From NCBI RefSeq assembly GCF_014203735.1, contig NZ_JACHJQ010000004.1, positions 682,001-746,000 on the forward strand: a stretch of 64,000 nt of DNA, read 5' to 3'. The position numbers and the translations under genes were made by a program. Shown here one piece after another: positions 57,113 to 64,000 of the stretch (position 1 is its first letter; each line of letters opens with the position of its first letter). This stretch comes from Actinophytocola algeriensis. Its GTDB lineage: Bacteria > Actinomycetota > Actinomycetes > Mycobacteriales > Pseudonocardiaceae. A model generated the notes under the pieces. It saw only the letters and a list, made by a program, of their open reading frames with translations. It made no database searches and was not told where the DNA came from.

Positions 57113-57867
57113 GGACGGACCGCCACAGCCACGATGTCGAGGCTCGAGTCGAGGTCGTCGGTGGTGATCGCGAAGTCCGCCGCGGTGACCGACGCGACCG
57201 CGTCGCGCAGCGCGTCGGGCCAGGGGTCGCCGGAGACCGCCACCGCGACCTGCGCGTCGATGAGCGAGCCGCCGAACTCGGCGTCCAGCACACCCAGGCG
57301 CGGCCCGTGGCGCAGCCCGGCGAGGTACTCCACGTCGAATCCCGCGCCCGTGAGCAGTGTGTCCATTTCGGACGGCGCGAGTTCCCTGGTGTGGAAGGGA
57401 TTGAGCGGGGTGTCCCGGCCGGGGGAGAAGGTGATCCGGTTCGGGGTGGTGATCAGCAGGCGGCTGCCGGGCCGCAGCACGCGCAGGCACTCGCGCAGGA
57501 AACCTTCCTGGTCCCACAGGTGCTCGATCACCTGGAAGTTCGCCACGACGTCCACAGTGGACGTCCGGACGGGCAGTGCGGCGAGGTTCGCGCGTGCGGT
57601 GTGGACCCTCGGGTAGGCCTTGGCCACGTGGCTGAGCGTCAGTGCGTCGTAGTCGAGCCCGAGCACCCCGGCCGCGCCGAGCGCGAGGAGGTCCGCGCCG
57701 TAACCTTCGCCACACCCGGCCTCGAGCACGAACGCGTCCACACAGTACGGCCGCAATGCCAGGTAGGCGGCCTCATGCCGCCGGAACCAGTAGTTCTCCT
57801 CGACTATCCCGGGCACGGTCCGCTCACCGGTCAACGGAAGCTGTGGCACTGCGGACTCGTACTCCAT
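57109..57867 (-). CDS. SAM-dependent methyltransferase (Rv3030-like)
   Basis: A 252-residue class I methyltransferase with motif I FVLEAGCGEGYGADLL, acidic LGLDYDALTLSH, VVANFQVIEHLWDQEGFL and RVLRPGSRLLITTPNR. The N-terminal GERTVPGIVEENYWFRRHEA is typical of the Rv3030 group, which methylates glucose units of methylglucose lipopolysaccharide in mycobacteria. Position next to GH57 and GT4 homologues gives strong support. The C-terminal end VAVRP is followed by ATGA, the start of the mini-ORF chain. Confidence 0.88.
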   Translation of the reverse strand: MEYESAVPQLPLTGERTVPGIVEENYWFRRHEAAYLALRPYCVDAFVLEAGCGEGYGADLLALGAAGVLGLDYDALTLSHVAKAYPRVHTARANLAALPVRTSTVDVVANFQVIEHLWDQEGFLRECLRVLRPGSRLLITTPNRITFSPGRDTPLNPFHTRELAPSEMDTLLTGAGFDVEYLAGLRHGPRLGVLDAEFGGSLIDAQVAVAVSGDPWPDALRDAVASVTAADFAITTDDLDSSLDIVAVAVRP

Positions 57868-57896
57868 CGCGGCAGGCTACTACGGGGTAGGAAAGG

Positions 57897-58739
57897 TCAC
57901 GTCGGTGAAACCGTGATGCCGACGGCACCCGGACCGAGGTGGACCCCGATGGTGGAGCTGACCTCGGTGAACGTGATCTCACGGGCCTCCGGCAGCCGTG
58001 CCTTGACCCGCGAGGCGAGCTTGCCGGCCCTGGCTTCCGCGCCGAAGTGCTCGATCGCGATGTCCACGGTCCTGCCGTTCGCCCTCTGGACGGCGGTGTC
58101 GACGAGCTTGCGCAGTGCCCGTTCGGTGCCGAGTGCCCTGGCGAGCGGCGCGACCTGGCCGTTGATCATCGTGAGCAGCGGCTTGAGCGACAGCGCACTG
58201 CCGAGCATCGCGGTGGCGGCGCCGATCCGGCCGCCCTTGCGGAGGTACTCGAGGGTGTCCACGTAGATCAGCTCGGCGCTGCCCTCCAGGCGCTTGGCGA
58301 GCGCGTCCATCACGCGCCGCGCTCCGCCGCCCGCCCCGGCGACCCGGGCGGCGGCGAGCACGGCGTAGCCGAGGCTCATGCCGGTGGTGCCGGAGTCGAC
58401 GACGTGCACCGGCACGCGGCTCTGCGCGGCGGCCTTGCGGGCGATCTCGTAGGTCTCGGACTGCCTGCTCGAGATGTGCACCGAGATGACCTCGTCGGCG
58501 CCTCGCGCTGCCAGGTCCTCGTAGGCCCACCGGAAGCCCGCGGGGTCGGGGGCGGACGTGGCCACGTCCATGTTCCCCTCCAGCGCCCTGACCAGGACCT
58601 CCGTCGGGACGTTGTGCTCGGCCCGCACGTGGTCCCCGATCCTGATCTGCGTCGGCACGACCGTGATTCCCCACTGCGCGGCCAGCGACGCCGGGATGCT
58701 CGAGGTGGAGTCCGTCACAAGTCCCACTCGTCCAGGCAT
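57897..58739 (-). CDS. DegV family fatty-acid-binding protein
   Basis: A 280-residue protein of the DegV/FakB family, which binds a fatty acid and presents it to the kinase FakA. Key segments are VGLVTDSTSSIPASLAAQ, the serine/threonine site in SAPDPAGFRWAYE, VHVVDSGTTGMSLGY and YLRKGGRIGAATAMLGS. I chose ATG 58739 because TAACAT lies 6 nt upstream, a leaderless pattern; an ATG two codons earlier is the alternative. It is divergent from etfB. Its bound fatty acid could be an acyl donor for the neighbouring glycolipid genes, but that is speculation. Confidence 0.9.
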   Translation of the reverse strand: MPGRVGLVTDSTSSIPASLAAQWGITVVPTQIRIGDHVRAEHNVPTEVLVRALEGNMDVATSAPDPAGFRWAYEDLAARGADEVISVHISSRQSETYEIARKAAAQSRVPVHVVDSGTTGMSLGYAVLAAARVAGAGGGARRVMDALAKRLEGSAELIYVDTLEYLRKGGRIGAATAMLGSALSLKPLLTMINGQVAPLARALGTERALRKLVDTAVQRANGRTVDIAIEHFGAEARAGKLASRVKARLPEAREITFTEVSSTIGVHLGPGAVGITVSPT

Positions 58740-58801
58740 GTGCATATGTTAACTAAGGCTGCCCTGTGGGCACCGTCACGCAGACTTGGGGCGCACTCGG
58801 T

Positions 58802-58829
58802 TTGCCCCTGAGCTACTGCTTAGTAACAT
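58802..58829 (+). promoter_or_regulatory. Candidate etfB promoter
   Basis: TTGCCC (58802-58807) and TAACAT (58824-58829) are 16 bp apart. The sequence GCTTAGTAACATG here and GCCTTAGTTAACATATG in the opposite orientation at 58740-58757 form matching divergent -10 regions for degV and etfB. The 175-bp gap holds nothing else obvious. Confidence 0.5.
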
Positions 58830-58913
58830 GTGGCTAGCCGGACAGGCGCAGGCAGACCTCGTATTGTTTGCCTCGCGCTAGCCGCTCGTAACCCAGGAGG
58901 TCGGAGCAGACCC

Positions 58914-59693
58914 ATGCCAAACATCGTCGTGCTGGTGAAACAAGTCCCGGACACCTACTCGGAGCGCAAACTCTCCGACTCCGACTTCACGTTGGACCGG
59001 GAGTCGGCCGACGCGGTGCTCGACGAGATCAACGAGCGCGCCATCGAGGAGGCGCTCGTGATCAAGGAAGCCCATGGCGGCGAGGTCACCGTCCTCTCCG
59101 TCGGCCCCGAGCGGGCGACCGAGGCGATCCGCAAGGGTCTGTCGATGGGCGCCGACAAGGCGGTGCACGTGGTCGACGACTCGCTGCACGGGTCGGACCT
59201 GCTGCAGACCGCGAAGGTCCTGGCCGCCGCGGTGGGCAAGGTCGAGGGCGCCGAGCTCGTCATCGCCGGTAACGAGGCCTCCGACGGCCAGGGCGGTGCG
59301 GTGCCCGCGGTGCTGGCCGAGCTGCTGGGCTACCCGCAGCTCACGCACGCCCGCAAGGTGGAGATCGACGGCTCCTCGGTGAAGGTGACCCGGGAGACCG
59401 ACGAGGGCCTGACGCACCTCGAGGCGTCGCTGCCCGCCGTGATCAGCGTGGGCGAGAAGATCAACGAGCCGCGCTACCCGTCCTTCAAGGGCATCATGGC
59501 GGCCAAGAAGAAGCCGGTCGAGACGCTCTCCGTCGCCGACCTGGGTGTCGACGAGGTCGGCCTGGACGCCGCGTGGTCGACGGTCACCGAAGCGGCCCCG
59601 AAGCCCCCGCGCGAGGCGGGCCAGCGCGTCGAGGACGAGGGTGACGGCGGCGTGAAGGTCGCCGAGTACCTGGTCTCGCAGAAGCTGATCTGA
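58914..59693 (+). CDS. etfB: Electron transfer flavoprotein beta subunit
   Basis: A 259-residue beta subunit that carries AMP and passes electrons from acyl-CoA dehydrogenases. The signature region is the N-terminal IVVLVKQVPDTYSERKLSD and the nucleotide loop VIAGNEASDGQGGAVPAVLAE. ATG 58914 is preceded by CGGAG. It is cotranscribed with etfA 13 bp downstream. The position matches Rv3029c (fixA) next to Rv3030 in M. tuberculosis. Confidence 0.95.
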   Translation: MPNIVVLVKQVPDTYSERKLSDSDFTLDRESADAVLDEINERAIEEALVIKEAHGGEVTVLSVGPERATEAIRKGLSMGADKAVHVVDDSLHGSDLLQTAKVLAAAVGKVEGAELVIAGNEASDGQGGAVPAVLAELLGYPQLTHARKVEIDGSSVKVTRETDEGLTHLEASLPAVISVGEKINEPRYPSFKGIMAAKKKPVETLSVADLGVDEVGLDAAWSTVTEAAPKPPREAGQRVEDEGDGGVKVAEYLVSQKLI

Positions 59694-59706
59694 GGAGGAT
59701 TCACCA

Positions 59707-60663
59707 ATGGCTGAGGTTCTGGTCCTCGTCGATCATCTGGACGGCGAGGTAAAGAAGGTCACGTTCGAGTTGCTCACCGCCGCGCGGGAGATCGGGTCGC
59801 CGTCCGCGGTCGTCGTGGGCGCCCCCGGCACCGCGTCGAAGCTGACCGAGCAGCTGGGCGCGTACGGCGCGGAGAAGGTCTACGTCGCGGAGTCCGACGA
59901 CGCCGCCTCCTATCTCGTGACGCCGCAGGTGGACGTGCTTGAGTCGCTCGTCTCCTCGGTGTCGCCCGCCGCCGTCCTGGTGTCGGCGTCCGCGGACGGC
60001 AAGGAGATCTCGGGCCGCCTGGCGGCGCGGGTCTCCGGCGGTCTGCTGATCGACGCCATCGGCGTCGACGGTGACCTGACGGTCACCAAGTCCGTCTTCG
60101 GTGGCGCGTTCGTGGTCAAGACGAAGGCGACGAAGGGCGTGCCGGTCATCTCGGTGCGGCCCGGCGGCCTGGAGGCAGTCGCGGCGCAGGGCGCGGCCGC
60201 GGAGACCGCCGTCGAGGTGCCCGCGGTGGACGCCGCCACGGCCACGAAGATCACCGGCCGCGAGCCGATCGTCGGTGGCGACCGGCCGGAGCTGACCGAG
60301 GCCTCGGTGGTCGTGTCCGGTGGGCGAGGGGTCGGTTCCGCCGAGAGCTTCTCCGTGGTGGAGCAGCTGGCTGACGCCCTCGGCGCGGCCGTCGGCGCCT
60401 CGCGCGCCGCGGTCGACTCGGGGTACTACCCGGCACAGTTCCAGGTGGGGCAGACCGGCAAGACCGTGTCGCCGCAGCTGTACATCGCGCTGGGCATCTC
60501 CGGGGCCATCCAGCACCGGGCCGGCATGCAGACCTCGAAGACGATCGTCGCGGTGAACAAGGACGCCGAGGCGCCGATCTTCGAGATCGCCGACTACGGC
60601 ATCGTCGGGGACCTGTTCAAGGTCGCTCCGCAGCTGACCGAAGAGATTCAGAAGCGCAAGTAG
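59707..60663 (+). CDS. etfA: Electron transfer flavoprotein alpha subunit
   Basis: A 318-residue subunit that binds FAD in its C-terminal half: [20 protein letters not shown], the segment [19 protein letters not shown] and [15 protein letters not shown], the standard FAD-binding signature. GGAGGA lies before the ATG. It pairs with EtfB to deliver electrons to the respiratory chain, and its M. tuberculosis counterpart is Rv3028c (fixB). A hairpin terminator follows. Confidence 0.96.
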   Translation: MAEVLVLVDHLDGEVKKVTFELLTAAREIGSPSAVVVGAPGTASKLTEQLGAYGAEKVYVAESDDAASYLVTPQVDVLESLVSSVSPAAVLVSASADGKEISGRLAARVSGGLLIDAIGVDGDLTVTKSVFGGAFVVKTKATKGVPVISVRPGGLEAVAAQGAAAETAVEVPAVDAATATKITGREPIVGGDRPELTEASVVVSGGRGVGSAESFSVVEQLADALGAAVGASRAAVDSGYYPAQFQVGQTGKTVSPQLYIALGISGAIQHRAGMQTSKTIVAVNKDAEAPIFEIADYGIVGDLFKVAPQLTEEIQKRK

Positions 60664-60672
60664 CTGTGGTTC

Positions 60673-60708
60673 GAAGAGGCCGTCGCGGTTGGTCGCGGCG
60701 GCCTTTTC
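60673..60708 (+). terminator. Terminator of etfBA
   Basis: AGGCCGTCGCG and CGCGGCGGCCT pair around a short loop and are followed by TTTTCGT, just after the etfA stop. Confidence 0.75.
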
Positions 60709-60876
60709 GTATGGGTGGACCGTTGGTTCGGTCGCTCGCCGGTTTCTGCCGGTGGTCCTCGTGACGCAGGACTTCGGAGGGCCGACGGCCGCGGTTGATC
60801 TTGGGGCGGGGTTGTCGTGGTGGGTGGGCTTTGCCCGGGCTGTGCGCGATTGCGCCGCCACCCGCCGAGAGCAGCG

Positions 60877-60906
60877 GTTCTCAGGGAGTTCTCAGGAAAG
60901 TTCACC
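60877..60906 (+). promoter_or_regulatory. Possible PHO-box (PhoP-like direct repeats)
   Basis: GTTCTCAGGGA (60877-60887), GTTCTCAGGAA (60888-60898) and AGTTCACC (60899-60906) are arranged at 11-bp steps, the organisation of PhoP direct-repeat units in streptomycetes (GTTCACC-type). They lie about 70 bp before the acyltransferase gene. Confidence 0.4.
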
Positions 60907-60973
60907 CCGCCGCCACGCATGTGTCATCGGAACGGTCACGTGCTGGTTGCCCGGCGGCGCGTACACCTGAGGC

Positions 60974-61744
60974 ATGACGCAGGCACAGCTTCTCGTCAGC
61001 ACCAACGATGAGGGCGCCACCGCGCCCCGCTACTCGCTGCTCGTTGCCAGAGAAGGTGCGGAAGTCGTTGCCGCGCAACGGCTTCGCTACCGGGTGTTCG
61101 CCGAGGAGATGGGGGCGACCCTCCGCACCCCGGCCCCCGGGCTGGATGTCGACGCCTTCGACGAGCACTGTGACCACCTCGTGGTGCGGGAGGACGGCAC
61201 CGGCGAGATCGTCGGCTGTTACCGGATGCTCCCGCCGGAGCGGGCGTCCGAAGCCGGGATGCTCTACTCCGAGACCGAGTTCGACCTCCGGAACCTCACC
61301 CCGTTGCGGGCCGCGCTCGTCGAGACCGGGCGGTCGTGCGTGCATCCCGACCACCGGACCGGTGCGGTCGTCAGCCTGGTCTGGGCCGGGATCGCGCGCT
61401 ACATGTTCCTCTCCGGCCACAACTGGCTCGCCGGGTGCGCCTCCGTGCCGCTGCGGGACGGCGGCACCCTCGCCGCCGGGGTGTGGGACACCGTGCGGCG
61501 CAAGCACCTCGCACCGCGTGAGTACCAGGTGCGGCCGCTGCGGCCGTGGGACCCGGCAGGCATCGAGGTGCCCCAGCGGACCGTCATTCCTCCGCTGCTC
61601 AAGGGATACCTCCGGCTCGGCGCCTGGGTGTGCGGGCAGCCCGCCGTCGACGCCGACTTCGGGGTCGCCGACCTGTTCGTCCTCTTGGGACTGGACCGGA
61701 TCGACCGGCGGTACCTCGACTACTTCCTCGGTGCGCGGCGATGA
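60974..61744 (+). CDS. OlsB-like N-acyltransferase (GNAT family)
   Basis: A 256-residue GNAT of the Acetyltransf_5/hemolysin-like group to which ornithine N-acyltransferase OlsB belongs. Characteristic segments are QRLRYRVFAEEMGA, DAFDEHCDHLVVREDG, EIVGCYRMLPPE and ETGRSCVHPDHRTGAVVSLV. The C-terminal 60 residues are hydrophobic and typical of acyl-ACP users. The M. tuberculosis homologue in the same position is Rv3027c. Leaderless start ATG 60974 follows TACACC. It overlaps the PlsC-like gene by 4 bp (ATGA). Confidence 0.82.
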   Translation: MTQAQLLVSTNDEGATAPRYSLLVAREGAEVVAAQRLRYRVFAEEMGATLRTPAPGLDVDAFDEHCDHLVVREDGTGEIVGCYRMLPPERASEAGMLYSETEFDLRNLTPLRAALVETGRSCVHPDHRTGAVVSLVWAGIARYMFLSGHNWLAGCASVPLRDGGTLAAGVWDTVRRKHLAPREYQVRPLRPWDPAGIEVPQRTVIPPLLKGYLRLGAWVCGQPAVDADFGVADLFVLLGLDRIDRRYLDYFLGARR

Positions 61745-62598
61745 GGCACGCCTGGATGCCCGCCTCGCCGTGCGGGCCCGGATGTCTCGGCGGGCAGGAA
61801 CCCACTGTCGGCACAGCGATCCGCGCGCTGCGCCTCGCGGCCGTGGTCACCGTCGTCCTGCTCAGCCTGGTCAGCCTCCTGTTCCTGCCCCTGATCGGGC
61901 GCACGGGGCGGAACCGGCTCACCAGAGCCATTTTCCGCGGCGTCCTCCTCGCCATGGGAGTCAGGCTCGTCGTGCACGGTGAGATTCCCGGGCCGGGTCG
62001 TGGGGCGCTCGTCGTCAACAACCACACCTCCTGGCTCGACATCGTCGCCGTCAACGCCGTGCGGCCCATGCGTGCCGTGGCCAAGAAGGACATCGCGGGC
62101 TGGCCGGTACTGGGGTGGCTCGTCACCGCCGCCGGGTCCGTGTACGTCGACCGGGAGAACATCCGGACGCTCCCCGGCACCGTCACCACCCTCGCCGACA
62201 ACCTCCGCGACGGCGCGATGGTCAACGTCACCCCCGAGGGCACCACCTGGTGCGGGCTCACCCACGGGCGGTTCCGGCCCGCGCTGTTCCAGGCCGCGAT
62301 CGACGGTGGCGTGCCGGTGCTGCCCGTGGCGCTCACGTTCCGGCTGCGGAACGGTGCCGCCACCACCGCGCCCGCGTTCATCGGTGCCGAGACGATCATC
62401 GACTCCGTGCGCCGCACCGCCGCGGTGCGGGGGCTCGTGCTCGAGGTGCACGTCCTCGACGAGATCGCGCCAGGGCGGGCGGCCGACCGGGGCGAGCTGG
62501 CGCGGCTTGCCGAGCGGGCCGTCGACGACGTCCTGATGCCCGCCCCGCTGCCCGCCGAAAACCACTGGACCTCCAGCGTGGTCGAGGTTGCACCATGA
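61741..62598 (+). CDS. PlsC-like 1-acylglycerol-3-phosphate-type acyltransferase
   Basis: A 285-residue membrane acyltransferase with an N-terminal helix (LRLAAVVTVVLLSLVSLLFL), the catalytic NHTSWLD (HX4D) in LVVNNHTSWLDIVAVNA and the acceptor motif NVTPEGTTWCG. It pairs with the preceding OlsB-like gene, as OlsA pairs with OlsB in ornithine lipid synthesis; the M. tuberculosis counterpart is Rv3026c. The ATG overlaps the upstream TGA. Which lipid is made here is not proven. Confidence 0.88.
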   Translation: MRHAWMPASPCGPGCLGGQEPTVGTAIRALRLAAVVTVVLLSLVSLLFLPLIGRTGRNRLTRAIFRGVLLAMGVRLVVHGEIPGPGRGALVVNNHTSWLDIVAVNAVRPMRAVAKKDIAGWPVLGWLVTAAGSVYVDRENIRTLPGTVTTLADNLRDGAMVNVTPEGTTWCGLTHGRFRPALFQAAIDGGVPVLPVALTFRLRNGAATTAPAFIGAETIIDSVRRTAAVRGLVLEVHVLDEIAPGRAADRGELARLAERAVDDVLMPAPLPAENHWTSSVVEVAP

Positions 62599-62602
62599 TC
62601 CG

Positions 62603-63982
62603 GTGAGCCTGGACGCGGTCGAGCCGCACCACGAGGAGAAAGCGCCGTCCGTCTGGTCGGCGAGCTACCGCGCCACCACCATCGGGATGCTGACGCTGGT
62701 CACGATCGCCGCGTTCGAGCACCTCGGGGTCAGCACCGCGATGCCGATGATGGTGGCCGACCTGCGCGGCGAGGCGCTCTACTCCTGGCCGTTCACCGCG
62801 TTCCTCGCCGCCAGCGTCATGGCGACCGTCCTGTCCGGACGCTTCTGTGACCGCTTCGGCCCAGGACCCGCGCTGCTGGCCGGGCCAGGGTTGTTCCTCG
62901 CCGGGCTGATCACCTCCGGGGCCGCCACCGGCATGCCGGTGCTGCTCGCCGGGCGGGTCCTGCAGGGGCTCGGGCTCGGCACGCAGATCGTCGCGATCTA
63001 CGTGCTCGTCGCGCTCGTGTTCCCGCAGCGCAGCAGGCCCGCCGTGTTCGGGCTGCTCGCGGCGGCGTGGGTGGTGCCGTCGCTCGTCGGGCCCACCGCG
63101 GCGGGGCTGATCACCGAGCACGTCGGCTGGCGGTGGGTGTTCCTCGGGATCGCGCCGTTCGCGCTGCTCGGCGTCCTGCTGCTGACACCCGTCATCCGCC
63201 AGCTGCCCGAGATCGACCGGGACGCGCCCGAGTCGACCGCGCGCCGAGGAGTCGCGGCCGCCGCCGTGGCCACCGCCTTCGGGATCGCCGCGCTGACGTG
63301 GGCCGCGCAGCACCCCTCGCTCACGACCCTGTGGCTCGGGCTCGCCGGGCTGGCCGCCCTCGTGCCGGCCATGCGGGTGCTGCTGCCGCGCGGCACGTTC
63401 GCCGCCCGGCCGGGGTTGCCCGCGACCGTGCTGGTCAGGGGCATCTTCGCGGGGGCGTTCTTCGGCGTCGAGGCGTTCGTGCCGCTCACGCTGGCCTCGG
63501 TGCACGGGTTCTCGCCCGCCATGTCCGGGGTGCCGCTGACCGTCGGCGCCTGCGGGTGGGCGGCCGCGTCGCACTGGCAGGGCCGCAACCCCGACCTCGA
63601 CCGGCCGAAGCTCATCCGGGCCGGGCTGCTCGCGCTGGCGGCCACCCTCGCCGCGATGGCCCTGGTCGGTGCGGACTGGGGGCTCGCGTGGCTCGTCGTG
63701 CCGTTGTGGCTGGTCGCAGGCGCCGCCATGGGCCTCGCTTACCCGTCGATCAGCGTGCTCGGACTGGACTACGCAGCACCCCGCGACCGAGGGTTCGTCT
63801 CCTCCGCCCTCCAGGTCAACGACATGACCTTCGCGGCGATCACGGTGGGGCTGGGGGGCGTGATGCTCGCCACGTTGGCGTCGACCACGGCGCCGTCCGC
63901 GGCGATCGTGCCGCTCAACCTGCTGCTCGCGGGCCTGGCGTTGTTGGGCGCCCTCGTCTTCAGGCCTGCTAGGCAAGCCTGA
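62603..63982 (+). CDS. MFS transporter
   Basis: A 459-residue major facilitator, probably with 12-14 hydrophobic helices. A 24-residue hydrophilic N-terminus precedes SYRATTIGMLTLVTIAAFEH. Motif A-like SGRFCDRFGPGPALL lies between helices 2 and 3, and motif C-like AAWVVPSLVGPTAAGLITE near helix 5 marks drug/H+ antiporters. GTG 62603 is chosen, 4 bp after the PlsC-like stop; TTG 62588 is an alternative overlapping that gene. The gene is complete and ends 18 bp before the window edge. The substrate is unknown. Confidence 0.87.
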   Translation: MSLDAVEPHHEEKAPSVWSASYRATTIGMLTLVTIAAFEHLGVSTAMPMMVADLRGEALYSWPFTAFLAASVMATVLSGRFCDRFGPGPALLAGPGLFLAGLITSGAATGMPVLLAGRVLQGLGLGTQIVAIYVLVALVFPQRSRPAVFGLLAAAWVVPSLVGPTAAGLITEHVGWRWVFLGIAPFALLGVLLLTPVIRQLPEIDRDAPESTARRGVAAAAVATAFGIAALTWAAQHPSLTTLWLGLAGLAALVPAMRVLLPRGTFAARPGLPATVLVRGIFAGAFFGVEAFVPLTLASVHGFSPAMSGVPLTVGACGWAAASHWQGRNPDLDRPKLIRAGLLALAATLAAMALVGADWGLAWLVVPLWLVAGAAMGLAYPSISVLGLDYAAPRDRGFVSSALQVNDMTFAAITVGLGGVMLATLASTTAPSAAIVPLNLLLAGLALLGALVFRPARQA

Positions 63983-64000
63983 TGACCGATTTTCACCGAA

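Larger units (their letters stand above)
60664..60973. other. 310-bp intergenic stretch with terminator and possible PHO-box
   Basis: It holds the etfA terminator and, nearer the next gene, 11-bp spaced GTTCTCAGGGA repeats followed by AGTTCACC (60877-60906), and a TACACC -10-like box (60962-60967) 6 nt before ATG 60974. No coding region is supported. Confidence 0.6.

Overview
The window comes from a high-GC actinobacterium. Third codon positions are strongly G/C biased, GTG starts are common, and several genes look leaderless, with a TANNNT-like -10 box 6-8 nt before the start codon. Gene content points to Pseudonocardiales (Lentzea/Saccharothrix/Amycolatopsis type): crotonyl-CoA carboxylase/reductase, a full GlgE glycogen pathway, and an Rv3026c-Rv3032-like neighbourhood. 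No rRNA, tRNA, CRISPR array, phage or insertion sequence was seen. The genus is an inference.

Layout. 1-4.7 kb: ethylmalonyl-/methylmalonyl-CoA block (ccr start, SPW-repeat membrane protein, TetR, methylmalonyl-CoA epimerase, thiolase, meaB). 4.7-7.8 kb: proline-rich membrane protein and a fused acyltransferase-3/SGNH protein. 7.9-12.8 kb: LacI-controlled operon for a CUT2 sugar ABC transporter and a mannose-6-phosphate isomerase-like enzyme. 13.4-14.3 kb: frameshifted two-domain lipoprotein. 14.4-18.4 kb: drug-type ABC exporter, MarR regulator, MTH1187-family protein with a repeated tail, thioredoxin-TPR protein. 19.1-24.5 kb: tandem zinc metallopeptidases and tandem MFS transporters. 24.5-36.3 kb: glgB, CBS protein, maltokinase, treS, a secreted M43-like protease, glgE and divergent glgP. 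36.7-42.2 kb: a membrane/TPR protein, a DHFR-like reductase, a cysteine dioxygenase-rhodanese pair with a cysteine-containing leader ORF, and glgX. 42.2-44.4 kb: WXG100-like three-gene cassette. 44.5-53.5 kb: ABC ATPase, enoyl-CoA hydratase, two methyltransferases, a P-loop kinase-like protein, a large membrane protein with three DPC-type modules, a nucleoside hydrolase, and a hexapeptide acyltransferase with a small partner. 54.2-64 kb: GT4 glycosyltransferase, GH57 enzyme and methyltransferase (resembling Rv3032/Rv3031/Rv3030), DegV, divergent etfB-etfA, then an OlsB-like N-acyltransferase, a PlsC-like acyltransferase and an MFS transporter.

How the genes work together. TreS, maltokinase, GlgE and GlgB form the complete trehalose-to-glycogen route; GlgP and GlgX degrade the product. 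The GT4/GH57/methyltransferase trio would make a second, methylated alpha-glucan of the MGLP type. Ccr, epimerase, thiolase and MeaB handle C4/C5 CoA esters.

The most unusual signal is a family of short repeats at gene junctions, with core GAGCGGAGCTTGCGGAGCGAA. It occurs at six same-strand junctions, usually touching the stop codon of the upstream gene and carrying a possible Shine-Dalgarno sequence for the next one. At four junctions it has expanded in tandem with different unit lengths (31, 30, 33 and 62 bp), giving a disordered C-terminal tail, a glycine-rich N-terminus, an obscured start, or a chain of two identical 21-codon ORFs joined by ATGA overlaps. A second repeat family, of 30-bp palindromes beside a strong bidirectional terminator, lies between convergent genes and is duplicated at 18.4 and 36.4 kb.
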